A DNA stretch of 64,000 nucleotides from Longimicrobiales bacterium (lineage in GTDB: Bacteria > Gemmatimonadota > Gemmatimonadetes > Longimicrobiales > Gaopeijiaceae): the NCBI GenBank assembly GCA_029245345.1, contig JAQWPM010000022.1:62001-126000 (forward strand). Direction: 5' to 3'. Below the pieces are notes generated by a model that was not told the DNA's origin, made no database searches, and was given only the letters and a program-made list of their open reading frames with translations. Positions 34,061-42,579 of this stretch are shown here, piece by piece. The position numbers and the translations under genes were made by a program. Every line of letters begins with the position of its first letter. The stretch's first letter is position 1.

Positions 34061-36952
34061 ATGTCCCGAAGCATCAACCGAATCGGATGGGCGCTCGCCG
34101 CCCTCCTCGTCGCAGCACCATCGTTCGTCTCCGCTCAAGCGACGCGGGAAGGCCAGGCGATCGACGAGGAATACACGGCGCTCATCCTGGAGCACACCCA
34201 GGACGACCGGATCATCACCGAGCTCGTCGACCACCTTCCAGCATCGGAGACGGTTCCGACCCCGCTCGACTTCCATGGGCGCATCATCGGTACGCCGGAC
34301 GAGCTCACGTACGCCTCGGACATTCACGCGTACCTCCGTGCCATCGCAGACGCATCGCCCCGTGCGACCGTCATGTCGATGGGACTGTCCGAAGAGGGTC
34401 GTGAGATGATCCTCATGGCCGTCGGTGACGAGGAGACGATCGCGAACCTCGAGACCTACAAGGGCTACCTAAACGAGTTGATGGACCCCCGCATCACGTC
34501 TGACGAGCGGGCCGACGAACTCATCAAGGGCGGACTCGCCAAGCCGATCTACTGGCTCACAAGCGGCATGCACTCCGGTGAGCGCGGCGGACCCGAGATG
34601 CTCCAAGAACTCGCCTACCGCCTGGTCGTTCAGGAGACCGAGTTCATCCAGGACATCCGGGACAACATGATCACCTTCATCACGCCGGTCATCGAAGTCG
34701 ATGGTCGAGAGAAGATGATCGACACATGGAAGGTCAATAACGACCGACCAACGGGTGAAGTTCAGCTCCCGCTCATGTACTGGGGCAAATACGTCGCTCA
34801 CGACAACAACCGTGATGCGATGGGTCAGATGCTCGCGCTCACAAAGCACGTGAACACTGTGCAGCTCGAGTGGACGCCGACCGTCATGCATGACCTGCAC
34901 GAGGCCGCCAACTACCTGTACTCCTCGACTGGAACGGGTCCGTACAACGAGGCCTTCGACGCCATCACGATCACCGAATGGTGGATGCTCGCCGAGAACG
35001 ACGTGCTCCAGCTCACCAAGCGTGGCGTGCCGGGCGTATGGACGTACGGCTTCTACGATGGCTGGACGCCGAACTACATGTTCACCATCGCACACGGTCA
35101 CAACTCGATCGGACGGTTCTACGAGGTCGCCAGTTACGGCCCGCAGATCCGCACGCTGCGCACGAACATGAGCCGCGAGTGGTTCCGTCCGAACCCCCCG
35201 CTCAACGAGATCCAATGGGGCCCGCGGAACAACACGAACATCCAGCAGTCCGCAGTGCTCTTCTCGCTGAAGATGATGGCCGAAAACCGCGAGATGTTCC
35301 TCGACAACTACTGGGTGAAGAACAAGCGCTCGGTCCAGAAGGGCATCGACGGCGAAGTGAATGCGTGGGTGATTCCTGCGGATCAGCGCCGGAAGGCAGA
35401 CGCGGCAGACGCCGTGAACGAGCTCATGCGTCAGGGCCTTGAGATCCACCGAGCCGACGATTCGTTCGAAGTCGGCGAGATGGAGGTCTCGGCAGGCGAC
35501 TACGTCATCCGCGCGGACCAGCCGTACCGCACGCTTGCGGACATGTACCTCTCTCTGCAGCAGTTCTCACTGGAGAACCCGCGCCCGTACGACGACACGG
35601 GTTGGACCTTCCAGTTCATGCGCAACATCGACTTGGAAGCCATTGGTGACGTCGCCGTCCTGGACGAGGACATGACGCTGCTCACGGATTCCGTTCGCGC
35701 ACCCGGTGGAATCTCGGGTGGTGGCGACATCGTCGTGGTCGAGCACACGACCGACAACAACCTCATGAAGTTCCGGTTCGAGCATGCGGGCATCGAAATG
35801 CACGCGGCCGAGGCGGACTTCGAAATGGACGGACGCACGTTCCGAGCGGGCACATTCATCATCCCCAACGCGGACCGCGACGCGCTTGAAGCTTCGCTCG
35901 CGGATCTCGGACTCTCCGGGTACGGCACGAACGACATGCCTGAAGTCCTCATGCACGAACTGGACGTACCGCGCATCGGGTACATGCACGCCTGGCGGCG
36001 CACGCAGGACGAGGGATGGGTACGCGGCGCGCTCGACTACTACGGCATTCCGTACGAGTACTTCGCGGACAAGCTCGTGGCCGAAGGCAACCTCCGTGAG
36101 CGCTTCGACGTGATCGTATATCCGCACGTCGGCGGGAGTGCGCAGTCACACTTGGACGGCATGTCCACCAACGGTGATATGCCGCTTCCGTACCGGCGCT
36201 CGGCGGACACGCCACACCTGGGCGGAATCGATGAGTCCGACGACATCCGAGGCGGGATGGGATGGGAAGGTCTCGTTGAGCTCGCGAACTTCGTCCAGGA
36301 AGGCGGACTTCTTCTCGTCGAGGGATCCACGGCGACGATCATGCCGGAGTTCGGCGTCGCACCTGGGCTGAACCTGACGCGGCCGGAAGGGCTCGTGACG
36401 CCAGGTTCGGTACATCGCGGCCTGTTCGCGGACATGACCAGTCCGATCGCCTACGGGTACGACGACGAACAGCTGCCGGTCTACTTCAAGGGTGACTTGG
36501 TCTTCGGGAGCGCTGCAGGAGGCTTCTCGAATCCGTGGCAGGGGATCAACCCGATGGCTTCACGCCCGCGGCTGTCTGACATCGACGATCCGGAGCAGGC
36601 TGCTGGCCGTGCTACGGGTGGTGGTGGACGGGGCGGCTTCGGCGGCTTCGGACGCGGCGGTGGCGGCGCGGGCTCGGCCAATAATCGCGTCATCATGCGC
36701 TTCCCGAGCGACCCGGATCAGATCCTTCTCTCCGGTGCGCTCGCCGGCGCCGAAGGGATCGCCGGAACGCCTCAGGTCGTCGACTCGAAAATCGGCGACG
36801 GACACGTGGTCAGCTTCGCGATCCGCCCGTTCTGGCGTTGGCAGACTCAGGGGACGTTCTTCCTGGGCTTCAACGCGATCCTGAACTGGAACGACTTGGA
36901 CGCAGACGGGACGGAACGAACGACGCCGATCTCGGAAGACGGCAGCCACTAG
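34061..36952 (+). CDS. Exported M14 zinc carboxypeptidase-like peptidase with Gly-rich insert
   Basis: 963 residues, signal peptide ending at FVSAQ. The M14 motif MHSGERGG gives His171 and Glu174, with a downstream His in HDLHEAANY (277-280) and a conserved HDNNRD. After the peptidase domain there are about 550 residues, including beta-rich domains and a class-I-amidotransferase-like GGLLLVEGSTATIM segment. A low-complexity segment (GGGGRGGFGGFGRGGGGAGS, residues 851-870) interrupts the last domain. It probably trims peptides outside the cytoplasm. A run of Gs precedes the ATG. Confidence 0.92.
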   Translation: MSRSINRIGWALAALLVAAPSFVSAQATREGQAIDEEYTALILEHTQDDRIITELVDHLPASETVPTPLDFHGRIIGTPDELTYASDIHAYLRAIADASPRATVMSMGLSEEGREMILMAVGDEETIANLETYKGYLNELMDPRITSDERADELIKGGLAKPIYWLTSGMHSGERGGPEMLQELAYRLVVQETEFIQDIRDNMITFITPVIEVDGREKMIDTWKVNNDRPTGEVQLPLMYWGKYVAHDNNRDAMGQMLALTKHVNTVQLEWTPTVMHDLHEAANYLYSSTGTGPYNEAFDAITITEWWMLAENDVLQLTKRGVPGVWTYGFYDGWTPNYMFTIAHGHNSIGRFYEVASYGPQIRTLRTNMSREWFRPNPPLNEIQWGPRNNTNIQQSAVLFSLKMMAENREMFLDNYWVKNKRSVQKGIDGEVNAWVIPADQRRKADAADAVNELMRQGLEIHRADDSFEVGEMEVSAGDYVIRADQPYRTLADMYLSLQQFSLENPRPYDDTGWTFQFMRNIDLEAIGDVAVLDEDMTLLTDSVRAPGGISGGGDIVVVEHTTDNNLMKFRFEHAGIEMHAAEADFEMDGRTFRAGTFIIPNADRDALEASLADLGLSGYGTNDMPEVLMHELDVPRIGYMHAWRRTQDEGWVRGALDYYGIPYEYFADKLVAEGNLRERFDVIVYPHVGGSAQSHLDGMSTNGDMPLPYRRSADTPHLGGIDESDDIRGGMGWEGLVELANFVQEGGLLLVEGSTATIMPEFGVAPGLNLTRPEGLVTPGSVHRGLFADMTSPIAYGYDDEQLPVYFKGDLVFGSAAGGFSNPWQGINPMASRPRLSDIDDPEQAAGRATGGGGRGGFGGFGRGGGGAGSANNRVIMRFPSDPDQILLSGALAGAEGIAGTPQVVDSKIGDGHVVSFAIRPFWRWQTQGTFFLGFNAILNWNDLDADGTERTTPISEDGSH

Positions 36953-36967
36953 GGTGTGATCGTGAGG

Positions 36968-36995
36968 GGGCGGTTCCCGAAGAGCGGGGCCGCCC
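36968..36995 (+). terminator. GC-rich hairpin between convergent genes
   Basis: GGGCGG-TT-CCCG pairs with CGGG-G-CCGCCC around a five-base loop, between the stop of the M14 peptidase and the convergent SDR. No T-run follows on either strand, so intrinsic termination is uncertain. Confidence 0.4.
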
Positions 36996-37784
36996 TCAGT
37001 CGTCTTCGCGCAGCGGCACCGTGTAGTTGAGCGAGAGCCGTCCGCCATCCGGATAGATCGTCTGGCCGGTCATGTACGAGGCGTAGTCGCTCGCCAAGAA
37101 GACCGCGACAGAGGCGACCTCTGCGGGATCCCCTGCCCTGCCCAGCGGTGTGCGGGACAGAATCCTCTGCCGGGCTTCATCGTCCTCCATAACGGTGTTG
37201 AGCATGTCCGTGGAGATCGAGCCTGGACCGATGGCATTCACGCGGATGTCGTGTGCCGCCAACTCCATGGCCATCACCTTGGTCAGCTGCTGGACGCCGC
37301 CCTTGGATGTGGCATAGGGGAGCTGATCAGGGATCGTCACGACGGCGTTGGTGGACGACATGTTGATGATCGTGCCCTTGATGCCTCGTTCCACCATGTG
37401 GTTGGCGACCGCCCGACTCAGGAGAAACGGCCCACGGAGATTCACGGCCAGAACCCGGTCGAAGTCTTCGGTCGAGGCGTTCAGAATCGAACCCGCCGCG
37501 ATGATACCGGCATTGTTCAGGAGGATGTCGCACTGTCCGAACTGATCGATGCAAGCGGCCAGCAGAGCCTCGCAGTCGGCTTCCTCGCTCACATCGGCAC
37601 GAACGACATGCGTCTCCACGCCCGTGTCTCGACTGATGGAGGCGGCCGCCTCGGTACACCTGTCCTCTAGGATATCGGACATGACGACACGCGCGCCGTG
37701 TCCGGCGAACGCGCGGGCGCATGCCTCACCAATGCCGCGGGCGGCTCCGGTTACGATGGCGGTCTTTCCGGCTAACGAGATCAA
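36996..37784 (-). CDS. Short-chain dehydrogenase/reductase
   Basis: 262 residues from a TTG (LISLAGKTAIVTG) with GGAG six bases upstream. Further in-frame codons to 37970 run through low-quality sequence. SDR motifs: VTGAARGIGEACA, DILLNNAGIIAAG, Ser in NMSSTNAVV, YATSKGG, GPGSISTDM. The C-terminal SDYASYMTGQTIYPDGGRLS block is standard for the 3-oxoacyl-ACP-reductase-like group. Substrate unknown. Divergent from the next gene. Confidence 0.92.
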   Translation of the reverse strand: MISLAGKTAIVTGAARGIGEACARAFAGHGARVVMSDILEDRCTEAAASISRDTGVETHVVRADVSEEADCEALLAACIDQFGQCDILLNNAGIIAAGSILNASTEDFDRVLAVNLRGPFLLSRAVANHMVERGIKGTIINMSSTNAVVTIPDQLPYATSKGGVQQLTKVMAMELAAHDIRVNAIGPGSISTDMLNTVMEDDEARQRILSRTPLGRAGDPAEVASVAVFLASDYASYMTGQTIYPDGGRLSLNYTVPLREDD

Positions 37785-37863
37785 CGGCGACTCCAAGTTC
37801 TGTTGCGGGTGCGTGCCAGCGTAACCCCCTGGACACCCCCCTACAAACCGCCGAGCGTGTGGC

Positions 37864-38784
37864 ATGCACGATGTCCACCTTACTGAACCGGCTGTGCTGA
37901 CGGCCCCGACCTGGATCGCACGCGCCCGTGCGCATCGCGCTCGAGTCCGCGTTTGGACCGGGCCGCACAAAGAGCGGCGGTCTCGTCGGGAGAAACACCC
38001 GGTCTACGACTTCCTCTTCCAGTACTACATGTACTCGGCAGCGAAACTCGAGGCATGGCATCCGAATGCACACGAAGCGGTCGCAGATTCTCCCGAAGCC
38101 AGAGAACTCTTCCGTGCCCCCGCTTACCAGACCGACGACGGCGCCATCCGACGTGACCCGAGCGCTCTGACCGAGGTACAGATGGAGGCGCTACGCGAGA
38201 ACCTCCATGTGCTCGAAGCAACTCAAGAAAAGCCACCGAACTTTGGCTGCTTCGGGGTGCACGAGTGGGCCATGGTGTACCGGGGCCACGACATCCGGCA
38301 CGCCGAGATCGCGCCACTCAGGCTTCCGCAAAAGGAAGTGGATGCCTTCGTAGAGAGTCGGCCGGTAGCGTGCAGCCATTTCGACGCATTCCGCTTCTTC
38401 GCGCCGGAAGCGAAGCCGCTCAACCACATCGATCTAGAGTGGAAGACCCGTCACGAGATGGAACAGCCTGGCTGCATCCATGCCAACATGGATCTCTATC
38501 GATGGGCTTACGCATCCATGCCGTGGATCGGAAGCGACCTCCTCTGGGACAGCTTCGAACTCGCGACGGAGCTGCGGGTGCTCGATATGCAGGCCACTCC
38601 CTACGACCTGAGCAGCCTCGGCTTCGAGCCGGTGCGGGTAGAGACCCCTGAAGGGCGCAGCGAGTACCAATCGCGCCAGCGAGCCTTTGCAGCGCGCGCC
38701 GAGGCACTACGCTCCCGGCTCATCGCCACGCTCGAAAGTGTACTGAGTCCCAGCGTCCCCTCAGAAAATCCCGCGCTTCAGTAA
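37864..38784 (+). CDS. Conserved HPxxDFLF/HEWAMVYR-family protein
   Basis: 306 residues. Strongly patterned sequence: EKHPVYDFLFQYYMYSAAKL, FGCFGVHEWAMVYRG, HFDAFRFFAPEAKPLN, EQPGCIHANMDLYRWAYASM. From memory, close homologues in actinobacteria carry the database label 3-methyladenine DNA glycosylase, but I see no helix-hairpin-helix or AAG/TAG motif, so that label is doubtful. Many conserved His, Asp and Glu suggest a metal enzyme. Start uncertain: ATG 37864 or GTG 37894. Confidence 0.75.
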   Translation: MHDVHLTEPAVLTAPTWIARARAHRARVRVWTGPHKERRSRREKHPVYDFLFQYYMYSAAKLEAWHPNAHEAVADSPEARELFRAPAYQTDDGAIRRDPSALTEVQMEALRENLHVLEATQEKPPNFGCFGVHEWAMVYRGHDIRHAEIAPLRLPQKEVDAFVESRPVACSHFDAFRFFAPEAKPLNHIDLEWKTRHEMEQPGCIHANMDLYRWAYASMPWIGSDLLWDSFELATELRVLDMQATPYDLSSLGFEPVRVETPEGRSEYQSRQRAFAARAEALRSRLIATLESVLSPSVPSENPALQ

Positions 38785-39124
38785 CAACGTCCTGCGCCCA
38801 GGTCCGGGCGACGCGGGGCATCGCGCTCCCTCCCGGACGCGCGAGTCTTCGAGGTCCATTAGGGGGACGGAGAACTGCTCGGTACAGCAATTCAGCTTGA
38901 TCTGTTCGGTCGGTAGCGGCATACCGAGGGGCCAACGCACCCTGGATGCGAATCGTCGGCTCTGCATCGCCCGCAACATGAGCGATGTACTCGGTCCACA
39001 GCCCGGCTTGCCCACCTCAACACCCGTGCCTAGCCTGCTGTCCTCTCCAGTACCGACACAGTACCGACTTTGGGCGGACAGACCGCCTTTTCCAGCTCAG
39101 CACGCTGAACACGGAGTTAGACAC
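38785..39124. other. 340-bp gap upstream of the first BNR propeller
   Basis: No convincing gene. A minus-strand frame (38761-39015) is open but has no recognisable domain and an unusual Cys-Cys and Arg-rich composition. The stretch probably contains the promoter of the propeller gene; I cannot place -35/-10 boxes with confidence. Confidence 0.4.
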
Positions 39125-41857
39125 ATGAGACACCTTCGCCACGCCCTAGCCCTTGGGGCGCTCGTGGCCGTTTCGATCCCCGCCACCCCCGCGCTCGAAG
39201 CGCAGAACATGGGTGACGCGATCATCGCCGCGACCGAATACCGCGAGATCGGCCCGACCCGCCAAAGTGGACGGTTCGTCGACATCGCGGTCCCAGCGGA
39301 CGACCCGCACACCTTCTATATCGCGACCGCGTCGGGCGGCCTGTGGAGGACGAACAACCGAGGCATCAGCTTCGACGTCCTCTTCGCGGACCAAGCCGAT
39401 GTCTTCTCCATTGGAGCCATCGCGGTCTCCCAGACGAACTCGAACGTTCTCTACCTGGGATCGGGCGAGGGCAACAACTCACGCTCCAGCTACTGGGGCA
39501 ACGGGATGTACAAGTCGACGGACTACGGTGACACATGGACCAACGTGGGCCTGCCTGAGTCGCACCATTTTGGGCGGATCGTCGTACACCCCACGAACCC
39601 GGATGTCGTGTACGCAGCCGCACTCGGGAAGCTCTACTCCGAAAACGACGAGCGAGGTCTCTACAAGACGACCAACGGTGGTCGCTCTTGGGACCAGGTT
39701 CTCGCACCTGAGGTCGAGGGCCGCACCATTGGTGTGGTCGACGTCGTAATGAGCCCTGCGGACCCGAACACACTGTACGCCGCGACCTACGACAAGGTGC
39801 GCTTGCCATACACGTTCGACCTAGCTGGCCCGGGTTCACGCGTCTACAAGACCACAGACGGTGGCGACAACTGGATCCAGATCGGCGCGGGGCTGCCCGA
39901 AGGCATGCTCGGCCGCATCGGCATCGATGTGTACGACAAGGACCCGAACATCCTGTACGCGACCATCGAGAACGCCAACAAGGCGGACATGTCGGACGAG
40001 GACCGTCGCCAGGAACTCCTCAACCACGAGTCGTCACGCGGCATGATCGGCGGTGAGGTCTACCGTTCGAACGACGCGGGACTGACGTGGGAACGCGCTT
40101 CTGAGGAAGGCGCCAACGTCGGCGGTGGGCCAGCCTACTACTACGGCCAGATCATCGTGGACCCGAACGATCCTGAAAAAGTTCACGTGCTGTCAGCCGC
40201 CTCATGGGGCACGTCGGATGGCGGAGCAACGTGGGACCGTCGGCCACTGGGATTCGGTGGGGACGACCACGCGCTGTGGATCAACCCGAACGACTCCCGC
40301 CACATGATCCTCGGCTACGACCACGGCATGGGCGTCACCTACGACGCCGGTGAGAACTGGTACCACCCGGACTTCCAGTCCTTGGCTCAGTTCTACGCGA
40401 TCGGGATCGACAACTCGTATCCCTACCGCGTCGCGGGCGGCCTGCAGGACAACGGGTCGGCCATGGCGTACAACACGAACCCCGCTGGTGGCCCGGTGCG
40501 GCTCGAGGACTGGAGCCGCGTGGGTGGTGGTGACGGGATGTTCAACGAATTCGACTGGTGTGAGGGCCGTTTCCTCTACAACGAGTCGCAGTTCGGACCG
40601 ATTTCCCGTCTCGACCTCGAAACCGGTGAGTCGAAGGGCATCCGTCATCAGGACGCCGACATGCGCTACAACTGGATGGCGCCCATCATGGTCTCCCCAC
40701 ACAACTGCGATGTGGTCTTCCATGCGGGGAACAAGCTCATGCGTTCGCCATTCCGTGGTGAGACGTGGGAAGTCATCAGCCCTGACCTGTCCAAGAACGA
40801 CCCGGCCACCCTTACCACCGGTAAGGGCGGCGACGGCAACATCCAGTACGGCACGATCACGACGATTGACGAGTCCATCTTGAAAGCAGGACTCATTTGG
40901 GCCGGAACGGACGACGGTAACGTTCAGGTCACACAGGACGGCGGTGACAACTGGGCCGACGTTACGGACAACATCCCGAACAACCCAGAGTACTGGGTGA
41001 CCCGTGTTGAAGCGTCACACCATGAACTCGGTACGGCCTACGTCTCGTTCAGCGGCCTCCGGAACGACGACTTCGGTGCCTACGTCTACAAGACCTCCAA
41101 CTTCGGTGAGTCATGGACAGACATCTCGTCCAACCTGCCCAAGTCGTCCGTGAACGTGGTCATCGAACACTACGAAAACCCGAACCTGCTCTTCGTGGGA
41201 ACGGACCTTCAGGTGCATGCGTCACTCGACGGTGGCATGAACTGGCAGAGCATGAAGGGTGACATGCCCACCGTGCCCGTCCACGACATCGAGATCCACA
41301 CCCGTGAGAACGACCTCGTGGTCGGCACACACGGCCGCGGTATTTACATCGCGGACGTCAGCGAGCTCTCACAGGTGAACTCGATGAACATGACCGCACA
41401 GGCGCATCTCTTCGATCCAGAAGACAAGGTGCGGTACGTCGCGTCAGACCGGATGAACCGCAGCTATTCCAACTTCGACGGTGAGTCTGAGCCTTCCGGC
41501 TCGACGCTCAGTTACTACCTCGGCAGCGAGGCGACCGACGTCTCGGTGTCCATCTACCGTAGCACCGTGATGATCGCTGAGTTGGAAGGTGAGACCGAAG
41601 CAGGCTTCCACGAGATCATGTGGGACATGACGAGCCGTCGTGAGCGCAGCGAGGCCGAGCAGGAAGTGGCCCGTGGCCAGGGCCAGGGCGGCGGGCGCGG
41701 TGGTTTCGGCCGGGGCCGAGGCGGTCCGGACCGGACTCGCTTCGAGGTCAATGAAGCGCCGGCAGGTGAGTACCGTGTCGTCCTGACCGTAGACGGTCAG
41801 GAAATGGACAGCACGGTGCGGATTCTCAAAGACGAGTGGGCGGCCGAGCGCAGGTAG
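39125..41857 (+). CDS. Exported VPS10/sortilin-like BNR beta-propeller protein
   Basis: 910 residues, signal peptide ending near LEAQ. Repeated Asp-box units such as MYKSTDYGDTWTNVG, YKTTNGGRSWDQVL, YKTTDGGDNWIQIG and VTQDGGDNWADVTD form a ten-bladed sortilin-like propeller. A C-terminal beta domain ends EYRVVLTVDGQEMDSTVRIL. A Gly/Arg/Phe low-complexity stretch (GQGGGRGGFGRGRGGPDR, about residues 853-870) separates the two. No sialidase active-site set is obvious, so it is likely a binding or scaffold protein. A terminator hairpin follows 24 bp after the stop. Confidence 0.9.
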   Translation: MRHLRHALALGALVAVSIPATPALEAQNMGDAIIAATEYREIGPTRQSGRFVDIAVPADDPHTFYIATASGGLWRTNNRGISFDVLFADQADVFSIGAIAVSQTNSNVLYLGSGEGNNSRSSYWGNGMYKSTDYGDTWTNVGLPESHHFGRIVVHPTNPDVVYAAALGKLYSENDERGLYKTTNGGRSWDQVLAPEVEGRTIGVVDVVMSPADPNTLYAATYDKVRLPYTFDLAGPGSRVYKTTDGGDNWIQIGAGLPEGMLGRIGIDVYDKDPNILYATIENANKADMSDEDRRQELLNHESSRGMIGGEVYRSNDAGLTWERASEEGANVGGGPAYYYGQIIVDPNDPEKVHVLSAASWGTSDGGATWDRRPLGFGGDDHALWINPNDSRHMILGYDHGMGVTYDAGENWYHPDFQSLAQFYAIGIDNSYPYRVAGGLQDNGSAMAYNTNPAGGPVRLEDWSRVGGGDGMFNEFDWCEGRFLYNESQFGPISRLDLETGESKGIRHQDADMRYNWMAPIMVSPHNCDVVFHAGNKLMRSPFRGETWEVISPDLSKNDPATLTTGKGGDGNIQYGTITTIDESILKAGLIWAGTDDGNVQVTQDGGDNWADVTDNIPNNPEYWVTRVEASHHELGTAYVSFSGLRNDDFGAYVYKTSNFGESWTDISSNLPKSSVNVVIEHYENPNLLFVGTDLQVHASLDGGMNWQSMKGDMPTVPVHDIEIHTRENDLVVGTHGRGIYIADVSELSQVNSMNMTAQAHLFDPEDKVRYVASDRMNRSYSNFDGESEPSGSTLSYYLGSEATDVSVSIYRSTVMIAELEGETEAGFHEIMWDMTSRRERSEAEQEVARGQGQGGGRGGFGRGRGGPDRTRFEVNEAPAGEYRVVLTVDGQEMDSTVRILKDEWAAERR

Positions 41858-41880
41858 GCTCGACTCCCTCAGTAACGCCG

Positions 41881-41914
41881 AAGGGGCGGCCGCTGATGCG
41901 GTCGCCCCTTTTGT
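41881..41914 (+). terminator. Intrinsic terminator of the BNR propeller gene
   Basis: A 13-bp stem, AAGGGGCGGCCGC (41881-41893) with GCGGTCGCCCCTT (41898-41910), has one G-T pair, a TGAT loop and a short T-run. It starts 24 bp after the stop. Confidence 0.85.
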
Positions 41915-41958
41915 ATTCTCGGCCTACTATCCGCGCCGGCATCGACGAACCCGAACTC

Positions 41959-42495
41959 ATGAATCCCATGCGACGTCTTCTAGCTTTCGCACTTCTCGTC
42001 TTCGCGATTCCCATTTCGGCCCAGCAGACCAGCCAGGCCGGGCCCGCAATCCACTCGGGAGGCGCCGTCTTCGCCATCAATGCGGAGATCCCCACCCCGG
42101 CGGATCGAGAGTACAAGGTCGCGTTCGAGGCCTCGACGGGTGATCAGGGCGAACTCAACGTGGTCTTCAACAGCGTGGCCCGTTTCATCAACATGCATGC
42201 CCAGGCCGGCGTGCCGCGCGAGAACATCCGCACCGCCATCGTCATCCACGGCTCGGCAGGATGGGATCTCATCAATGACGCAGCGTATCGGGAGCGCCAC
42301 GGGACGGCGAACCCGAACGCTGAGCTCCTGTCAGAGATGATGGCGTTCGGTACCGAAGTGATCCTGTGCGGCCAAACGGCAGCCTCGCGCGGCATCCCGA
42401 CCGACCGACTGGTCAACGGCGCTCAGGTGGCCCTCTCCGCAATGACAGCCTTCGTACTGCTCCAGCAAGACGGCTACTACGCAAATCCCTGGTAG
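41959..42495 (+). CDS. Exported DsrE-family protein
   Basis: 178 residues, signal peptide ending ISAQQ. DsrE/F-like fold: VVFNSVARFINMHAQAGVPR, AIVIHGSAGWDLIN, and the conserved cysteine in VILCGQTAASRGI, followed by ALSAMTAFVLLQQDGY. Cytoplasmic DsrE proteins relay sulfur on such a cysteine; exported single-domain versions are common and of unknown role. A second in-frame ATG is at 41968. It stands alone between two terminators. Confidence 0.88.
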   Translation: MNPMRRLLAFALLVFAIPISAQQTSQAGPAIHSGGAVFAINAEIPTPADREYKVAFEASTGDQGELNVVFNSVARFINMHAQAGVPRENIRTAIVIHGSAGWDLINDAAYRERHGTANPNAELLSEMMAFGTEVILCGQTAASRGIPTDRLVNGAQVALSAMTAFVLLQQDGYYANPW

Positions 42496-42520
42496 CACCC
42501 GGCTGGTAATTCGTCGGACG

Positions 42521-42560
42521 AAAGAGGGGCCAGGCAGTCACTGCCTGGCCCCTCTTTTTT
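42521..42560 (+). terminator. Strong intrinsic terminator between convergent genes
   Basis: A perfect 17-bp stem, AAAGAGGGGCCAGGCAG with CTGCCTGGCCCCTCTTT, surrounds a TCA loop and ends in six Ts. It lies between the DsrE gene and the convergent BNR propeller gene and may serve both, although the T-run on the minus strand is only three bases. Confidence 0.93.
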
Positions 42561-42579
42561 ATGATGGCTCACAACGCCG

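Noticed and set aside
36611-36670. Gly-rich DNA repeat as a CRISPR-like or tandem nucleotide repeat
   Set aside because: The periodicity follows codons for Gly/Phe/Arg inside an intact reading frame; no spacers or repeat units.
38761-39015. Minus-strand ORF in the gap before the first BNR gene
   Set aside because: No domain, poor composition and overlap with the end of a well-supported plus-strand gene.
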